Source: an uncultured Mailhella sp. (GTDB taxonomy: Bacteria; Desulfobacterota; Desulfovibrionia; Desulfovibrionales; Desulfovibrionaceae). Taken from it: DNA of 64,000 bases. The DNA lies in contig CAJTRG010000009.1 in assembly GCA_910578585.1 (NCBI GenBank), positions 36,925-100,924 of the forward strand, written 5' to 3'. The notes beneath the pieces are model-generated. The model worked only from the letters and a program-made list of their open reading frames with translations, did not search any database and was not told the origin of the DNA. Numbering within the stretch: the stretch's first letter is position 1; each line of letters starts with the position of its first letter. Made by a program: the position numbers and the translations under genes. Positions 41,557-49,761 of this stretch are shown one piece after another.

Positions 41557-43686
41557 ATGAGTCATTTTGTTTTAGAAATTGGTACGGAAGAAATACCAGC
41601 TCGCTTTTTGCAAAGTACTGAAAAAGAATTAGTCGATCGTTTTACTGCACTTTTGAAAGAAAACCGCATTGGCTTTGAAAAAATCGAAGCCCATAGTACT
41701 CCTCGCAGAGCTATATTACACATATATAATCTCGATAAAGTTCAACCAATAGTTGAAGAAACTGTGACGGGGCCTGCTGTCAATATTGCCTATGATAAAG
41801 AAGGTAAGCTGAGTAAGGCTGGTCAAGGCTTTATCCGCGGTCAAGGTGCGAGTGAAGCAGATATTGTTCGCGTTCAAACAGAAAAAGGCGAATATATTTC
41901 TGTCAAGAAGAAAAACGGCGGCAGAAAAGCAGAAGAAGTCTTGCAGGAAATTTGCCCGCAAATTATTGCTGCGTTGCCATTTCCAAAACGTATGCGCTGG
42001 GGTGAAGAAACCTTTGCCTACGCTCGTCCTTTGCAGTGGATTTTAGCCATGCTGGATAATTTGCCCATTATTTTCAAGGTGGGGGATGTAACTTCTTCCA
42101 ACCAAACCTATGGGCACAGAATCCATGGTTTTGGCCCCTTTGTGCTTGGACATGCTGACGATTTAGAAAATGTTCTTCTTGAAAAAAGCCAGGTTGTTTG
42201 CGATGCAGCAAAACGCCGTCAATATATTATTGATACAGCCAATACTTTGGTTGCTGAACTCAAGGAAGGCGCTAAAATCATTTGGAACAATGATTTGCTG
42301 GATGAAGTGCAGGGCTTGGTAGAAAAGCCAGTGCCCATTATTTGCAGTTTTGACGAAAGTTTCCTTGAACTTCCAAAACAAGTAATTTTGACTACTATTG
42401 AACATCACCAAAAATGCTTTGGTATTCAAGGTCAAGACAGAAAACTTTTGAATAAATTTTTGACTGTTCTTAATATTGACCCGGAAGATATTGACGTTGT
42501 GCGTGCCGGCTGGGAACGCGTTGTGCGTGCTCGTCTCGAAGATGCCCGCTTCTACTGGAAAGAAGACTTGAAAGACAGCTTTGAAAAATGGGTACCCATG
42601 CTTGATTCTGTTATTTTCCTTGGGCCTCTTGGTTCTATGGGCGACAAGAGCCGCCGTTTGGAACAGCTTTGCGGCTGGCTTGGTGAAAAAGTAGGTCTTG
42701 CAGGCGGTGACCATTTAGATAACGGTGTACTTCTTGCTCAGCGTGCAGGTCGTTGGTGCAAAGCTGACCTTATGTCAAAAATGGTGGGTGAATTTGATAC
42801 CTTGCAGGGAACCATGGGCAGCATTTATGCTTTGAAAGAGGGCTGGGAACCACCATTTGCCATGGCTCTTTCCGAGCAATATCTGCCAACAGGCCCTAAC
42901 AGTCTTTTGCCTATGAGTGACCTTGGCGCTTGCCTTTCCATGGCGGATAAAGCTGATACCTTGGTGGGCTGCTTTGGTCTTGGCAATATCCCAACCGGTA
43001 CGGCTGACCCTTATGCTCTTCGCCGTGCAGCTCTTGGCATTTCAAGAATTTTGCTTGAATTTGGTTATGAAATCCCGCTTTCTGAACTCTTTGAAAAAGC
43101 CTATTCTTTCTATGCAAAAGATATTAAATGGAAATTCAGCAAGAAAGAAACCTTGGAAAAGCTTCTTGAATTCTGTCAGGCTCGCTTAAAACACTATTTT
43201 GTGGGGGAAGGCACAGAAACGCTCGTTGTTGATGCTGTGATGAACGGCAAAGACGTCAAGGGCAAATTCGAAGCGGATCATGTTTGGGCAACAGAAAAAC
43301 GTTTGAATACCTTGAAAGCATTTATGCGCAATGAAGATTTCACTGCCAATGCCCAAGTATTAAAACGTATGACCAATATTTTGGCAAAAGCTGAACACAA
43401 GCTCTCCTGCACCTATAAAACAACCTTATTTGAAAATGATGCTGAAAAAGAACTGGGTAAAGCAATTAAAGCCTTTGCTAAGGATTTTGATGCAAACTTT
43501 GCGGGTAATAATTTCATGCCTATCATGGAAAGCATGGCAAAACTCCGCCCGTTTGTTGATGCTTTCTTTGAAAATGTTATGGTTATGGCAGAGGATCAAA
43601 AAGTACGGGAAAACCGTATGAATATGCTTTTTGCAATTATGAGCCGTATGAACAGAATGGCTGATTTTGCAAACCTGCAAATATAA
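41557..43686 (+). CDS. glyS: Glycyl-tRNA synthetase beta chain
   Basis: 709 residues, close to the usual length. N-terminal FVLEIGTEEIPARFL (4-18) and TGPAVNIAYD near 71 are diagnostic; the HD-like middle and the C-terminal anticodon-binding DALR-like helices complete it. It provides tRNA recognition for GlyQ. GAGGA lies before the ATG. Confidence 0.98.
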   Translation: MSHFVLEIGTEEIPARFLQSTEKELVDRFTALLKENRIGFEKIEAHSTPRRAILHIYNLDKVQPIVEETVTGPAVNIAYDKEGKLSKAGQGFIRGQGASEADIVRVQTEKGEYISVKKKNGGRKAEEVLQEICPQIIAALPFPKRMRWGEETFAYARPLQWILAMLDNLPIIFKVGDVTSSNQTYGHRIHGFGPFVLGHADDLENVLLEKSQVVCDAAKRRQYIIDTANTLVAELKEGAKIIWNNDLLDEVQGLVEKPVPIICSFDESFLELPKQVILTTIEHHQKCFGIQGQDRKLLNKFLTVLNIDPEDIDVVRAGWERVVRARLEDARFYWKEDLKDSFEKWVPMLDSVIFLGPLGSMGDKSRRLEQLCGWLGEKVGLAGGDHLDNGVLLAQRAGRWCKADLMSKMVGEFDTLQGTMGSIYALKEGWEPPFAMALSEQYLPTGPNSLLPMSDLGACLSMADKADTLVGCFGLGNIPTGTADPYALRRAALGISRILLEFGYEIPLSELFEKAYSFYAKDIKWKFSKKETLEKLLEFCQARLKHYFVGEGTETLVVDAVMNGKDVKGKFEADHVWATEKRLNTLKAFMRNEDFTANAQVLKRMTNILAKAEHKLSCTYKTTLFENDAEKELGKAIKAFAKDFDANFAGNNFMPIMESMAKLRPFVDAFFENVMVMAEDQKVRENRMNMLFAIMSRMNRMADFANLQI

Positions 43687-43711
43687 GATTGTTTTTAAGG
43701 TATATTATTGC

Positions 43712-43740
43712 TTGACAATTATACGTATTGCGTATAAATA
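43712..43740 (+). promoter_or_regulatory. Promoter of rpsT
   Basis: TTGACA at 43712-43717 and TAAATA 17 nt downstream (an overlapping TATAAA sits at 15 nt). Confidence 0.6.
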
Positions 43741-43804
43741 AGTTGTTCGCGTGAGAACATATAAACAATAAATGGATATAATTCCGTTTTTTTTGGAGGA
43801 TTTC

Positions 43805-44074
43805 GTGGCTAATCATAAATCAGCTATTAAGCGTCATAGACAAAGCATTAAACGTAATGCTCGTAACCGTGCTGCTCGTACTCGTATGAAAAATCTTGTA
43901 AAAGAAGTACGTACTGCAATTTCTGCTGGTGACAAAGCTGCTGCTGAAAATGCACTCAAAGGTGCTACTGTTGCTCTTGATAAAAGCGCAAGCAAAGGCG
44001 TAATTCACTGGAAGAAAGCTGCACGTAAGGTTTCTCGTTTAGCTAAAGCTGTGAACGCTATCGAAAAAGCATAG
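43805..44074 (+). CDS. rpsT: 30S ribosomal protein S20
   Basis: 89 residues from GTG 43805, giving the normal S20 start (M)ANHKSAIKRHRQSIKR. GGAGGA is 4 nt upstream of the GTG, which decides the start over the ATG at 43772. Three-helix, very basic protein with an Ala-rich middle. Non-ATG starts are known for S20 in other bacteria, where they take part in self-control. It has its own promoter and terminator. Confidence 0.96.
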   Translation: MANHKSAIKRHRQSIKRNARNRAARTRMKNLVKEVRTAISAGDKAAAENALKGATVALDKSASKGVIHWKKAARKVSRLAKAVNAIEKA

Positions 44075-44099
44075 TCGCTTTTCGAACATTTTTGACACG

Positions 44100-44121
44100 A
44101 AGTCCCTTTTTGGGACTTTTT
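44100..44121 (+). terminator. Terminator of rpsT
   Basis: AAGTCCC / GGGACTT with a T5 loop, then T. Confidence 0.8.
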
Positions 44122-44154
44122 GTCGTTTAATAATATTTTTCTATTTTTCTTTTT

Positions 44155-44219
44155 ATGGGGGAAATGATTTCCCCCATTCCCCCTCATCGCTTGTTTTTAT
44201 TCCATAAAAACAATAAATT
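44155..44219. repeat. Intergenic hairpin, type B copy 2
   Basis: ATGGGGGAAA-TGA-TTTCCCCCAT is a perfect 10-bp stem, preceded by a T-rich tract and followed by TCCCCCTCATCGCTTG. The tail matches the right end of copy 3 (near 58036-58062), where the loop holds about 50 extra nt. It sits 3' of rpsT. Confidence 0.6.
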
Positions 44220-44257
44220 ATGTGAAAAGATTAAATTTTCTTCAATATTGGATTGTT

Positions 44258-44649
44258 ATGGGAGTTTCCAGAAGAAATTTGCATTCTATAGCTAGGAATA
44301 TAGCTCATAAATGTGTATGTTCAGCTGAATATATAGCAGAACAAGCTCTTATTAATGATATAAAAATAGTACGAGCAGATTTAATAAATTTAAAATTTGA
44401 GCTTGAGTTATTTAATATTGAAAGAAATATTAATGTATTAAAACTCTGTAAAGATAATTTATTGCGAAATATGGAAGCATATACGCCTTTTTATTTGTGT
44501 TCTGCTAAGTTGGTTGTAACTTTTGATAATTGTGAAAAAAACATTAAAATATTTATCAATTAATTAACAAAAGCAGTTTTGAAGTGGAATTAATTGATAA
44601 TGAAAATAGAATTTGGAAAGGTAAGTATATAGATAACGACTTATTATAA
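44258..44649 (+). pseudogene. AT-rich gene of unknown function, probably frameshifted
   Basis: A frame runs from ATG 44258 (GTG 44222 possible) to TAA 44561-44563, about 101 residues: basic start (MGVSRRNLHSIARN), then helical, ending CEKNIKIFIN. In the -1 frame, coding continues from 44548 to a TAA at 44647-44649 with a well-composed charged tail (SFEVELIDNENRIWKGKY, then IDNDLL). Loss of one base in the A-run at 44546-44549 would explain both parts. Base composition is much richer in A+T than the neighbours, which suggests recent gain. No family was recognised. It could also be intact and simply end at 44563. Confidence 0.4.
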
Positions 44650-44664
44650 TTTTATAAGTTCTTT

Positions 44665-45486
44665 TTACAACGCTATCAATTCAATTTCTCCCCAGGCGCC
44701 GATTGTTTCATCAATTTGCAGAAAGACGCCTAACAATCCGCTTTTTTCTGTCTGTTCTGTAAAAGGATTGTTTTTCATTTTTATATGATAATCCTGTTTT
44801 GCCTGCGTTAAAATATGATTAATATCCTGTTTTGTACGCAAAAGATTGCCGTAGCGAGTAGCCAGGGCGTCTGCCAGACTGGCATTTTTAGCGAGAATCA
44901 GGGCTAAATCGCCTTGCCCGAAACTCAGGCTATGCCCAATGGTTGCGGAAGAGGAGCAAATAGCAAGGGGAAATTGCTCTTTTGTCAGTTTTATGCCCAC
45001 CATGCAGTGTTCATTTGGATTTGCCATAATCCCAATATGCCGTTCTTTGAAAGAATAGACATAAATATCGCCGCCATTTTCAACAATAACATCTGAACAA
45101 TAATTTTTTTCTAATAAATATTTATGCAGTTTTGTGGCAATATATTGGGCTATCGTACCAGCCACAGCGGCAAAAGGCCCTACATGGGCATAGCTGCTTG
45201 CCTTGCACATGGCAGAAATGAGAAGCGGAGCATTTTGTGGGGCAGGAATTGGGTCAAGGCTGTCTTTGATTTCAGGATGTAAATTAATCCAGAATTTTAA
45301 AATATTGCGCTGTTCCTGGATTTCTTTCGTGCAAAAAACAATCACTTCTTCTTTATGTATTTCATTGGTCAAGGTAATCAGTAAATCTGTTTCTTCAATA
45401 ATTATTTGAATTTTTTGCTCATTATCACGAGCTGCGGTATCCAGTCTGTACGCGCGGTAAGGGCTTTGGTAAATATCTTTTGGCAT
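44665..45486 (-). CDS. UPF0280 family protein (ApbE-like fold)
   Basis: 273 residues. Motifs of UPF0280: HVGPFAAVAGTIAQYIA near 101-117, VENGGDIYVYS near 136 and SSATIGHSLSFGQGDLALILA near 179-199. The family is related to ApbE flavin transferases and common in anaerobes with methanogenesis- or sulfate-reduction-like metabolism; the reaction is not established. Start at ATG 45484-45486. Convergent with the frameshifted gene and divergent from argG. An earlier report of similar genes beside sulfur-metabolism loci cannot be checked here. Confidence 0.85.
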   Translation of the reverse strand: MPKDIYQSPYRAYRLDTAARDNEQKIQIIIEETDLLITLTNEIHKEEVIVFCTKEIQEQRNILKFWINLHPEIKDSLDPIPAPQNAPLLISAMCKASSYAHVGPFAAVAGTIAQYIATKLHKYLLEKNYCSDVIVENGGDIYVYSFKERHIGIMANPNEHCMVGIKLTKEQFPLAICSSSATIGHSLSFGQGDLALILAKNASLADALATRYGNLLRTKQDINHILTQAKQDYHIKMKNNPFTEQTEKSGLLGVFLQIDETIGAWGEIELIAL

Positions 45487-45615
45487 AAAAAACTCTTTTG
45501 CGGTGTGCGTGTTTTATCCTTTACATTTATGAAAGAAGTAAGTAATATGCTTACACGCATTAAAATGCATTTCAAAGAAATAATCAAGTTTGAAAAAACT
45601 TTTGGAGGAAATATA

Positions 45616-46818
45616 ATGGCAGGTAAACAAAAAGTTATTCTTGCTTATTCTGGTGGTTTGGACACCTCAGTTATTTTGAAATGGCTTCAAGTTGAACATA
45701 ACTATGAAGTAATTACTGTGACAGCAGACTTGGGACAAGAAGATGATTTGGACGGTGTTGAACCTAAAGCGCTGAAAACCGGTGCAACAAAAGCATATAT
45801 TGAAGATTTGAGAGAAGAATTTGCCCGCGATTACATTTTCCCAATGCTTCGTTCCGGTGCTTTATATGAAGGCAGATATCTTTTAGGAACTTCCGTTGCT
45901 CGTCCTCTTATTGCAAAACGTCTTGTTGAAATTGCAAAGAAAGAAGGCGCAACTGCCATTGCTCATGGTGCAACCGGCAAAGGCAACGACCAGGTTCGTT
46001 TTGAACTTTCTATCAATGCTTTGGCTCCTGATCTCAAAGTTATTGCTCCATGGCGTGAATGGGATTTGATGTCAAGAACTGCTCTGACGGAATTTGCAGA
46101 AAAATATGATATTCCGCTTACTTCCAGCAGCAAGCATTACAGTATCGACAGAAATATGCTGCACTGTTCCTTTGAAGGCGGTGAACTGGAAGATCCATGG
46201 ACAGAACCGGAGCCAGAATCTCATATTATGACTGTTCCTGTTGAACAAGCACCTAATAAACCGGAATATTTGACCATTACTTTTGAAAAAGGCGATGCGG
46301 TTGCACTCAACGGCAATTTCATGAAACCAATGGATATTATGCTTACTTTGAATAAGCTCGCCGGCAAGCATGGTATCGGCCGTCTTGATATGGTTGAAAA
46401 CCGTTTTGTGGGCATGAAATCCCGCGGAGTTTATGAAACTCCTGCCGGTACAGTGCTTTTCATTGCGCACCAGGATTTGGAAGGCATTTGCCTTGACCGT
46501 GAAGCACTTGCAACCCGTGCAACCATTTTGCCTCGCTATGCGGCTGCTATTTATAACGGTTTCTGGTTCTCTCCAGAAAGAGAAGCAATGCAGGCTCTTA
46601 TTGATAAAACTCAGGAAGGCGTATCCGGTGAAGTTCGCCTCAAACTGTATAAAGGCATGGCATGGCCTGTCGGTCGTTTCTCACCTCACAGCCTCTATTG
46701 CCACGACCTTGCAACCTTTGAAGAATGTGCAACATACGACCACAAAGACGCAGCAGGCTTTATTCGTTTGCAAAGTCTTCGTATTCGTGGTTATGTTGAC
46801 CGTGTAAAAAGATATTAA
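45616..46818 (+). CDS. argG: Argininosuccinate synthase
   Basis: 400 residues from ATG 45616, where GGAGG is well placed. The frame is open for 70 codons upstream, but these are not part of the family. Joins citrulline and aspartate with ATP. N-terminal pyrophosphatase loop AYSGGLDTSV near 9-18, GATGKGNDQVRFE near 115 and SIDRNMLHCSFEGGELEDPW near 178. argH follows 71 nt on; argF is not in the window. Arginine also feeds the speA gene further on. Confidence 0.98.
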   Translation: MAGKQKVILAYSGGLDTSVILKWLQVEHNYEVITVTADLGQEDDLDGVEPKALKTGATKAYIEDLREEFARDYIFPMLRSGALYEGRYLLGTSVARPLIAKRLVEIAKKEGATAIAHGATGKGNDQVRFELSINALAPDLKVIAPWREWDLMSRTALTEFAEKYDIPLTSSSKHYSIDRNMLHCSFEGGELEDPWTEPEPESHIMTVPVEQAPNKPEYLTITFEKGDAVALNGNFMKPMDIMLTLNKLAGKHGIGRLDMVENRFVGMKSRGVYETPAGTVLFIAHQDLEGICLDREALATRATILPRYAAAIYNGFWFSPEREAMQALIDKTQEGVSGEVRLKLYKGMAWPVGRFSPHSLYCHDLATFEECATYDHKDAAGFIRLQSLRIRGYVDRVKRY

Positions 46819-46889
46819 TCATTTATTATAAATTCGCTTTTAATCCCCTGTATGCAAATATAGGGGATTTTTAAGCTAAAGAGGGCAAT

Positions 46890-48287
46890 ATGGCAGCACA
46901 GGCAAAACCTTGGGGCGGACGTTTCAAAGAATCAACTTCCAAAGAAGTTGAAGCATATACTGAATCAATTTCCTTTGATACCAAAATGTACAAACAAGAC
47001 ATCATGGGCTCAAAGGCGCATGCAACCATGCTTGCTGAGCAGGGCATTTTGACAAAAGATGAAGCAGAAGAATTGTGCAGCGGGCTTGATACAGTGCTTG
47101 AAGAAATTGAAACAGGCAAACTTCAATGGAAACAGGAACTGGAAGACGTGCATATGAATATTGAAACTCGTCTGACAGAACTTGTGGGCGAAGTAGGCAA
47201 GAAACTTCATACGGGCAGAAGCCGCAACGACCAATGCTGCCTTGATTTGCGCCTCTATACCTCTGATGCGCTGCAAAACTGGGCAAAGCTTGCAAAAAAT
47301 TTAATTGCGGTGCTGGTGAATAAAGCTGAAGAAAATCAAGGTGTTTTGCTTCCAGGCTGTACCCATATGCAGCCGGCTCAGCCTGTGAGTCTTGCGCATC
47401 ACTTGCTTGCCTATGCCTGGATGTTCAAACGTGATATTGAAAGAATCGGTCAATGCGAAAAGCGGGCACGAATTAGTCCTTTGGGCGCGGCGGCACTCGC
47501 TGGCACAACCTATAATTTAAATCCGCAGTCTGTGGCAGATCAGCTTCACATGTACGGTGTGTTCAAAAACAGCATGGATACGGTTGCAGACCGTGATTAT
47601 GTGCTTGAAGCCTTGTTTACCGGTTCTGTGATTATGATGCACTTGTCCCGTTTTTGTGAAGAGCTGATTTGGTGGGCAAATCCACAATTTGCGTTTATCT
47701 ATTTATCTGATGCCCATTCAACAGGTTCATCCATTATGCCGCAAAAGAAAAATCCTGATGTGGCAGAAATTATGCGCGGTAAGACCGGTCGCACCTACGG
47801 CAATCTGATGAATTTACTGACAACGCTGAAAGGTTTGCCGCTTACCTATAACCGCGATTTGCAGGAAGATAAAATTCCTTTTATGGATACGGATAAAACT
47901 GTACAAACTTCACTCAGCATTATGGCAGAAATGCTGGGCGGTATTCGCTTCCGTGTGGATAGAATGGAAAAGGCGCTCAAAGCCGGATTTTTGAATGCAA
48001 CGGAACTGGCTGATTATCTGGTGACAAAGGGCATTCCTTTCCGTGAAGCACACCATATTACAGGAAAAGCCGTTGCTCTTGCTGAAGAAAAAGGCGTTGC
48101 TCTTGAAGATTTATCCTTGCAGGAATTTAATCATTTGTGTGACGGTTATCATATTGAAATTACAGACGATGTCTATATTATTTTAGATTATTTTACTGCT
48201 GTAAAGCGTCGTAATGCCAGCGGCGGAACCGGCCCCATTGCGGTTAAACATCAGCTTGATGAACTCAAAGCCTGGCTTGCTGAATAA
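46890..48287 (+). CDS. argH: Argininosuccinate lyase
   Basis: 465 residues. Fumarase/aspartase-fold enzyme that releases arginine and fumarate. KPWGGRFKE near 6, TGRSRNDQ near 110-117, HMQPAQPVSLAHHLLAYAW near 158 and the flexible signature loop GSSIMPQKKNPD near 281-292 with the catalytic Ser. AGAGGG precedes the ATG. Confidence 0.98.
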   Translation: MAAQAKPWGGRFKESTSKEVEAYTESISFDTKMYKQDIMGSKAHATMLAEQGILTKDEAEELCSGLDTVLEEIETGKLQWKQELEDVHMNIETRLTELVGEVGKKLHTGRSRNDQCCLDLRLYTSDALQNWAKLAKNLIAVLVNKAEENQGVLLPGCTHMQPAQPVSLAHHLLAYAWMFKRDIERIGQCEKRARISPLGAAALAGTTYNLNPQSVADQLHMYGVFKNSMDTVADRDYVLEALFTGSVIMMHLSRFCEELIWWANPQFAFIYLSDAHSTGSSIMPQKKNPDVAEIMRGKTGRTYGNLMNLLTTLKGLPLTYNRDLQEDKIPFMDTDKTVQTSLSIMAEMLGGIRFRVDRMEKALKAGFLNATELADYLVTKGIPFREAHHITGKAVALAEEKGVALEDLSLQEFNHLCDGYHIEITDDVYIILDYFTAVKRRNASGGTGPIAVKHQLDELKAWLAE

Positions 48288-48293
48288 AGAAAA

Positions 48294-48683
48294 ATGCTGA
48301 AAGTTTATATTGCTTCTTCTTTTAAAAACATTCATGCTGTGCGTTTGCTTGCCAAAAGCATGCGCGAAATGGGCTATGAAATTTTAGACTGGACACTGAA
48401 AGCAACGCCGCCGGAAGGGCTCAATGCTGCAAAGCGCCGTGAATGGATGGATACCGATCACGGCGGGGAAGTGTTTTCCTTTTGTGCCAGTGCCTGCAAA
48501 CAAGCTGATTTTATTATCTATCTTGGCACATCCGGGCAGGATGCCGGGGTTGAAGTGGGCATTTCCTATGGTTTGCAAAAGCCAATATTAGGCATTCTCG
48601 GGCCGCTTGAGTCTGCCGGACTTATGCTCCATGGGGCGTGTACCTGCTGGGTGGATCATATTGAGCATGCTGTACAATTTTGA
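48294..48683 (+). CDS. Nucleoside 2-deoxyribosyltransferase-like protein
   Basis: 129 residues. The Rossmann-like start VYIASSFKNIHAVRLLAK and the acidic cluster in DFIIYLGTSGQDAGVEVGISYGL near 83-105 fit the nucleoside deoxyribosyltransferase fold (with the catalytic Glu in GVEVG). Related members act on nucleotides in salvage or signalling; the substrate is unknown. It starts 6 nt after argH with no clear RBS, so is probably coupled. Confidence 0.7.
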   Translation: MLKVYIASSFKNIHAVRLLAKSMREMGYEILDWTLKATPPEGLNAAKRREWMDTDHGGEVFSFCASACKQADFIIYLGTSGQDAGVEVGISYGLQKPILGILGPLESAGLMLHGACTCWVDHIEHAVQF

Positions 48684-48787
48684 AGGAAATCATTGAATTT
48701 AAAAAGGAAAATCTCAATTATCTCAAAAATGATTTACTGGAAAGCTCTGTTTCCTTGCAGGCACAGGCTATTTTATTGAAATTATAA
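48680..48787 (+). CDS. Possible small protein of 35 residues
   Basis: From TTG 48680, overlapping the upstream stop, a frame of 35 codons runs to TAA 48785-48787: LKEIIEFKKENLNYLKNDLL, then ESSVSLQAQAILLKL. It has coding-like composition and a regular amphipathic helix pattern. No ATG and no Shine-Dalgarno. It may be a translated coupled peptide, the remnant of a longer gene, or chance. Confidence 0.3.
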   Translation: MKEIIEFKKENLNYLKNDLLESSVSLQAQAILLKL

Positions 48788-48829
48788 TATTTTTTAGTTT
48801 TATTATTTTAAATATTTTCAGGTGCAGTT

Positions 48830-49186
48830 ATGGCTGTTAAAGTGACATGGCTACATTGGCTATTTTTATTGCTTGCTGTTTTATTAGAAGTTTTTGGAAC
48901 GTCCATTATGAAAGTTTCCCATTCCTGGCAATTTAGTTTTGGCTCAGAACTGGGACTTGCGATTATGTGGGCTTGTATTGCCTGTTCTTATTTTAGTTTG
49001 GCAAAAGCAACAACGGCTCTTCCTGTTGGGGTGGCTTTTGCTTTATGGGATGCCATTGGTTTGGTTTTTATTCTCTTATTTTCTGTGTTTATTTTAGGTG
49101 AACATATCAACTGGATTAAATGTATGGGGCTTGTTTGCGTGCTTTGCGGCGGATTTTTAGTGCACCGCGGAACAGATACCCATTAG
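48830..49186 (+). CDS. mdtJ: SMR transporter subunit, MdtJ-like
   Basis: 118 residues, four membrane spans. The membrane Glu of the SMR family is in LLEVFGTSIMK near 18. As in E. coli MdtJ there is an early Trp, a CSYFSLAKA stretch near 48, the VGVAFALWDAIGLVFI helix near 63 and a Glu in LGEHIN near 89. MdtJ works only with MdtI, exporting spermidine. The pair faces the polyamine genes at 49762-52928. An antiseptic exporter role of the SMR type is the alternative. Confidence 0.75.
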   Translation: MAVKVTWLHWLFLLLAVLLEVFGTSIMKVSHSWQFSFGSELGLAIMWACIACSYFSLAKATTALPVGVAFALWDAIGLVFILLFSVFILGEHINWIKCMGLVCVLCGGFLVHRGTDTH

Positions 49187-49194
49187 GAACTATT

Positions 49195-49524
49195 ATGCTT
49201 GCGAATATTTTTTCTCTTTCTGTATTATTAGTGCTGAGCTCGGCGGTTTTGGATATTATCGCAAACTTGTTGCTGGCAAAATCCAATGGTTTTAAACGCA
49301 AACTCTATGGTTTTTCTGCACTATTATGTGTTGCTGTTGCTTTTTGGTTTCTTTCCATTGCTGTCAAAGAACTTGATTTAGCAGTAGCTTATGCGTTATG
49401 GGGCTGCTTTGGAATTTTGGGTACAAGTCTATCAGGCTGGGCACTCCTTGGCCAGCGTATGCACAAAAGCGCCTTTATAGGCATTGCTCTCTTAATGTGC
49501 GGTATTGTGTTATTAAGAATATAA
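49195..49524 (+). CDS. mdtI: SMR transporter subunit, MdtI-like
   Basis: 109 residues from ATG 49195 (AGGAAC upstream), 8 nt after mdtJ; a longer in-frame TTG/ATG reading overlaps mdtJ and is rejected. Four spans. MdtI-like segments: ANLLLAKSNGFKRKLYGF near 25-42, VKELDLAVAYALWGCFGILGT near 60-80 and GWALLGQRMHKSAFIG near 83-98. The family's membrane-embedded acidic residue is Asp here (SSAVLDIIAN) where MdtI and other SMR proteins have Glu. Confidence 0.75.
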   Translation: MLANIFSLSVLLVLSSAVLDIIANLLLAKSNGFKRKLYGFSALLCVAVAFWFLSIAVKELDLAVAYALWGCFGILGTSLSGWALLGQRMHKSAFIGIALLMCGIVLLRI

Positions 49525-49539
49525 GTTAAAATTTTTTTT

Positions 49540-49597
49540 GCAGGGGAAAAACTTTTAGAAAAGTTTCTTCCCCTGCACCCCTTTACAAAACTTTTTA
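49540..49597 (+). repeat. Intergenic element A copy 2
   Basis: GCAGGGGAAAAACTTTT-AGA-AAAGTTTCTTCCCCTGC hairpin, then ACCCCTTTACAAAACTTTTTAAT. Its tail and stem match the minus strand of 22563-22691 and the copy at 58143-58202. It is 3' of mdtI. Confidence 0.7.
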
Positions 49598-49710
49598 ATG
49601 TAGAAAACAATACGATGTTCAAATAAGTGATTGACGAATAATTAAATTTTGTAACGTAATAGCGATAACAGAGATAAAGTTTTTCTTCCGTAGCGGAAGT
49701 AGAATAAACA

Positions 49711-49740
49711 AAAAAGCCTTACATTATGTAAGGCTTTTTT
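49711..49740. terminator. Bidirectional terminator of mdtJI and the polyamine unit
   Basis: AAAAAGCCTTACAT / ATGTAAGGCTTTTT perfect palindrome, A-run on one side and T-run on the other. A further small stem CTTCCG-TAG-CGGAAG lies just before it (49686-49700). Confidence 0.85.
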
Positions 49741-49761
49741 GTTTTTAAATTGTTTATTAAC

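Noticed and set aside
44535..44541. A-AAA-AAC slippery heptamer in correct frame in the AT-rich gene
   Set aside because: A -1 shift there would meet a TAA two codons on (44545-44547), so it cannot join the two coding parts. The break must lie after it.
45557..45568. GCATTAAAATGC palindrome before argG as ArgR box
   Set aside because: It is a perfect palindrome, but does not fit the ArgR consensus I know and lies between promoter-less DNA and the RBS; too weak to call.
45406..45615. Long N-terminal extension of argG
   Set aside because: The extra frame is not part of the family and the GGAGG before ATG 45616 fixes the start.
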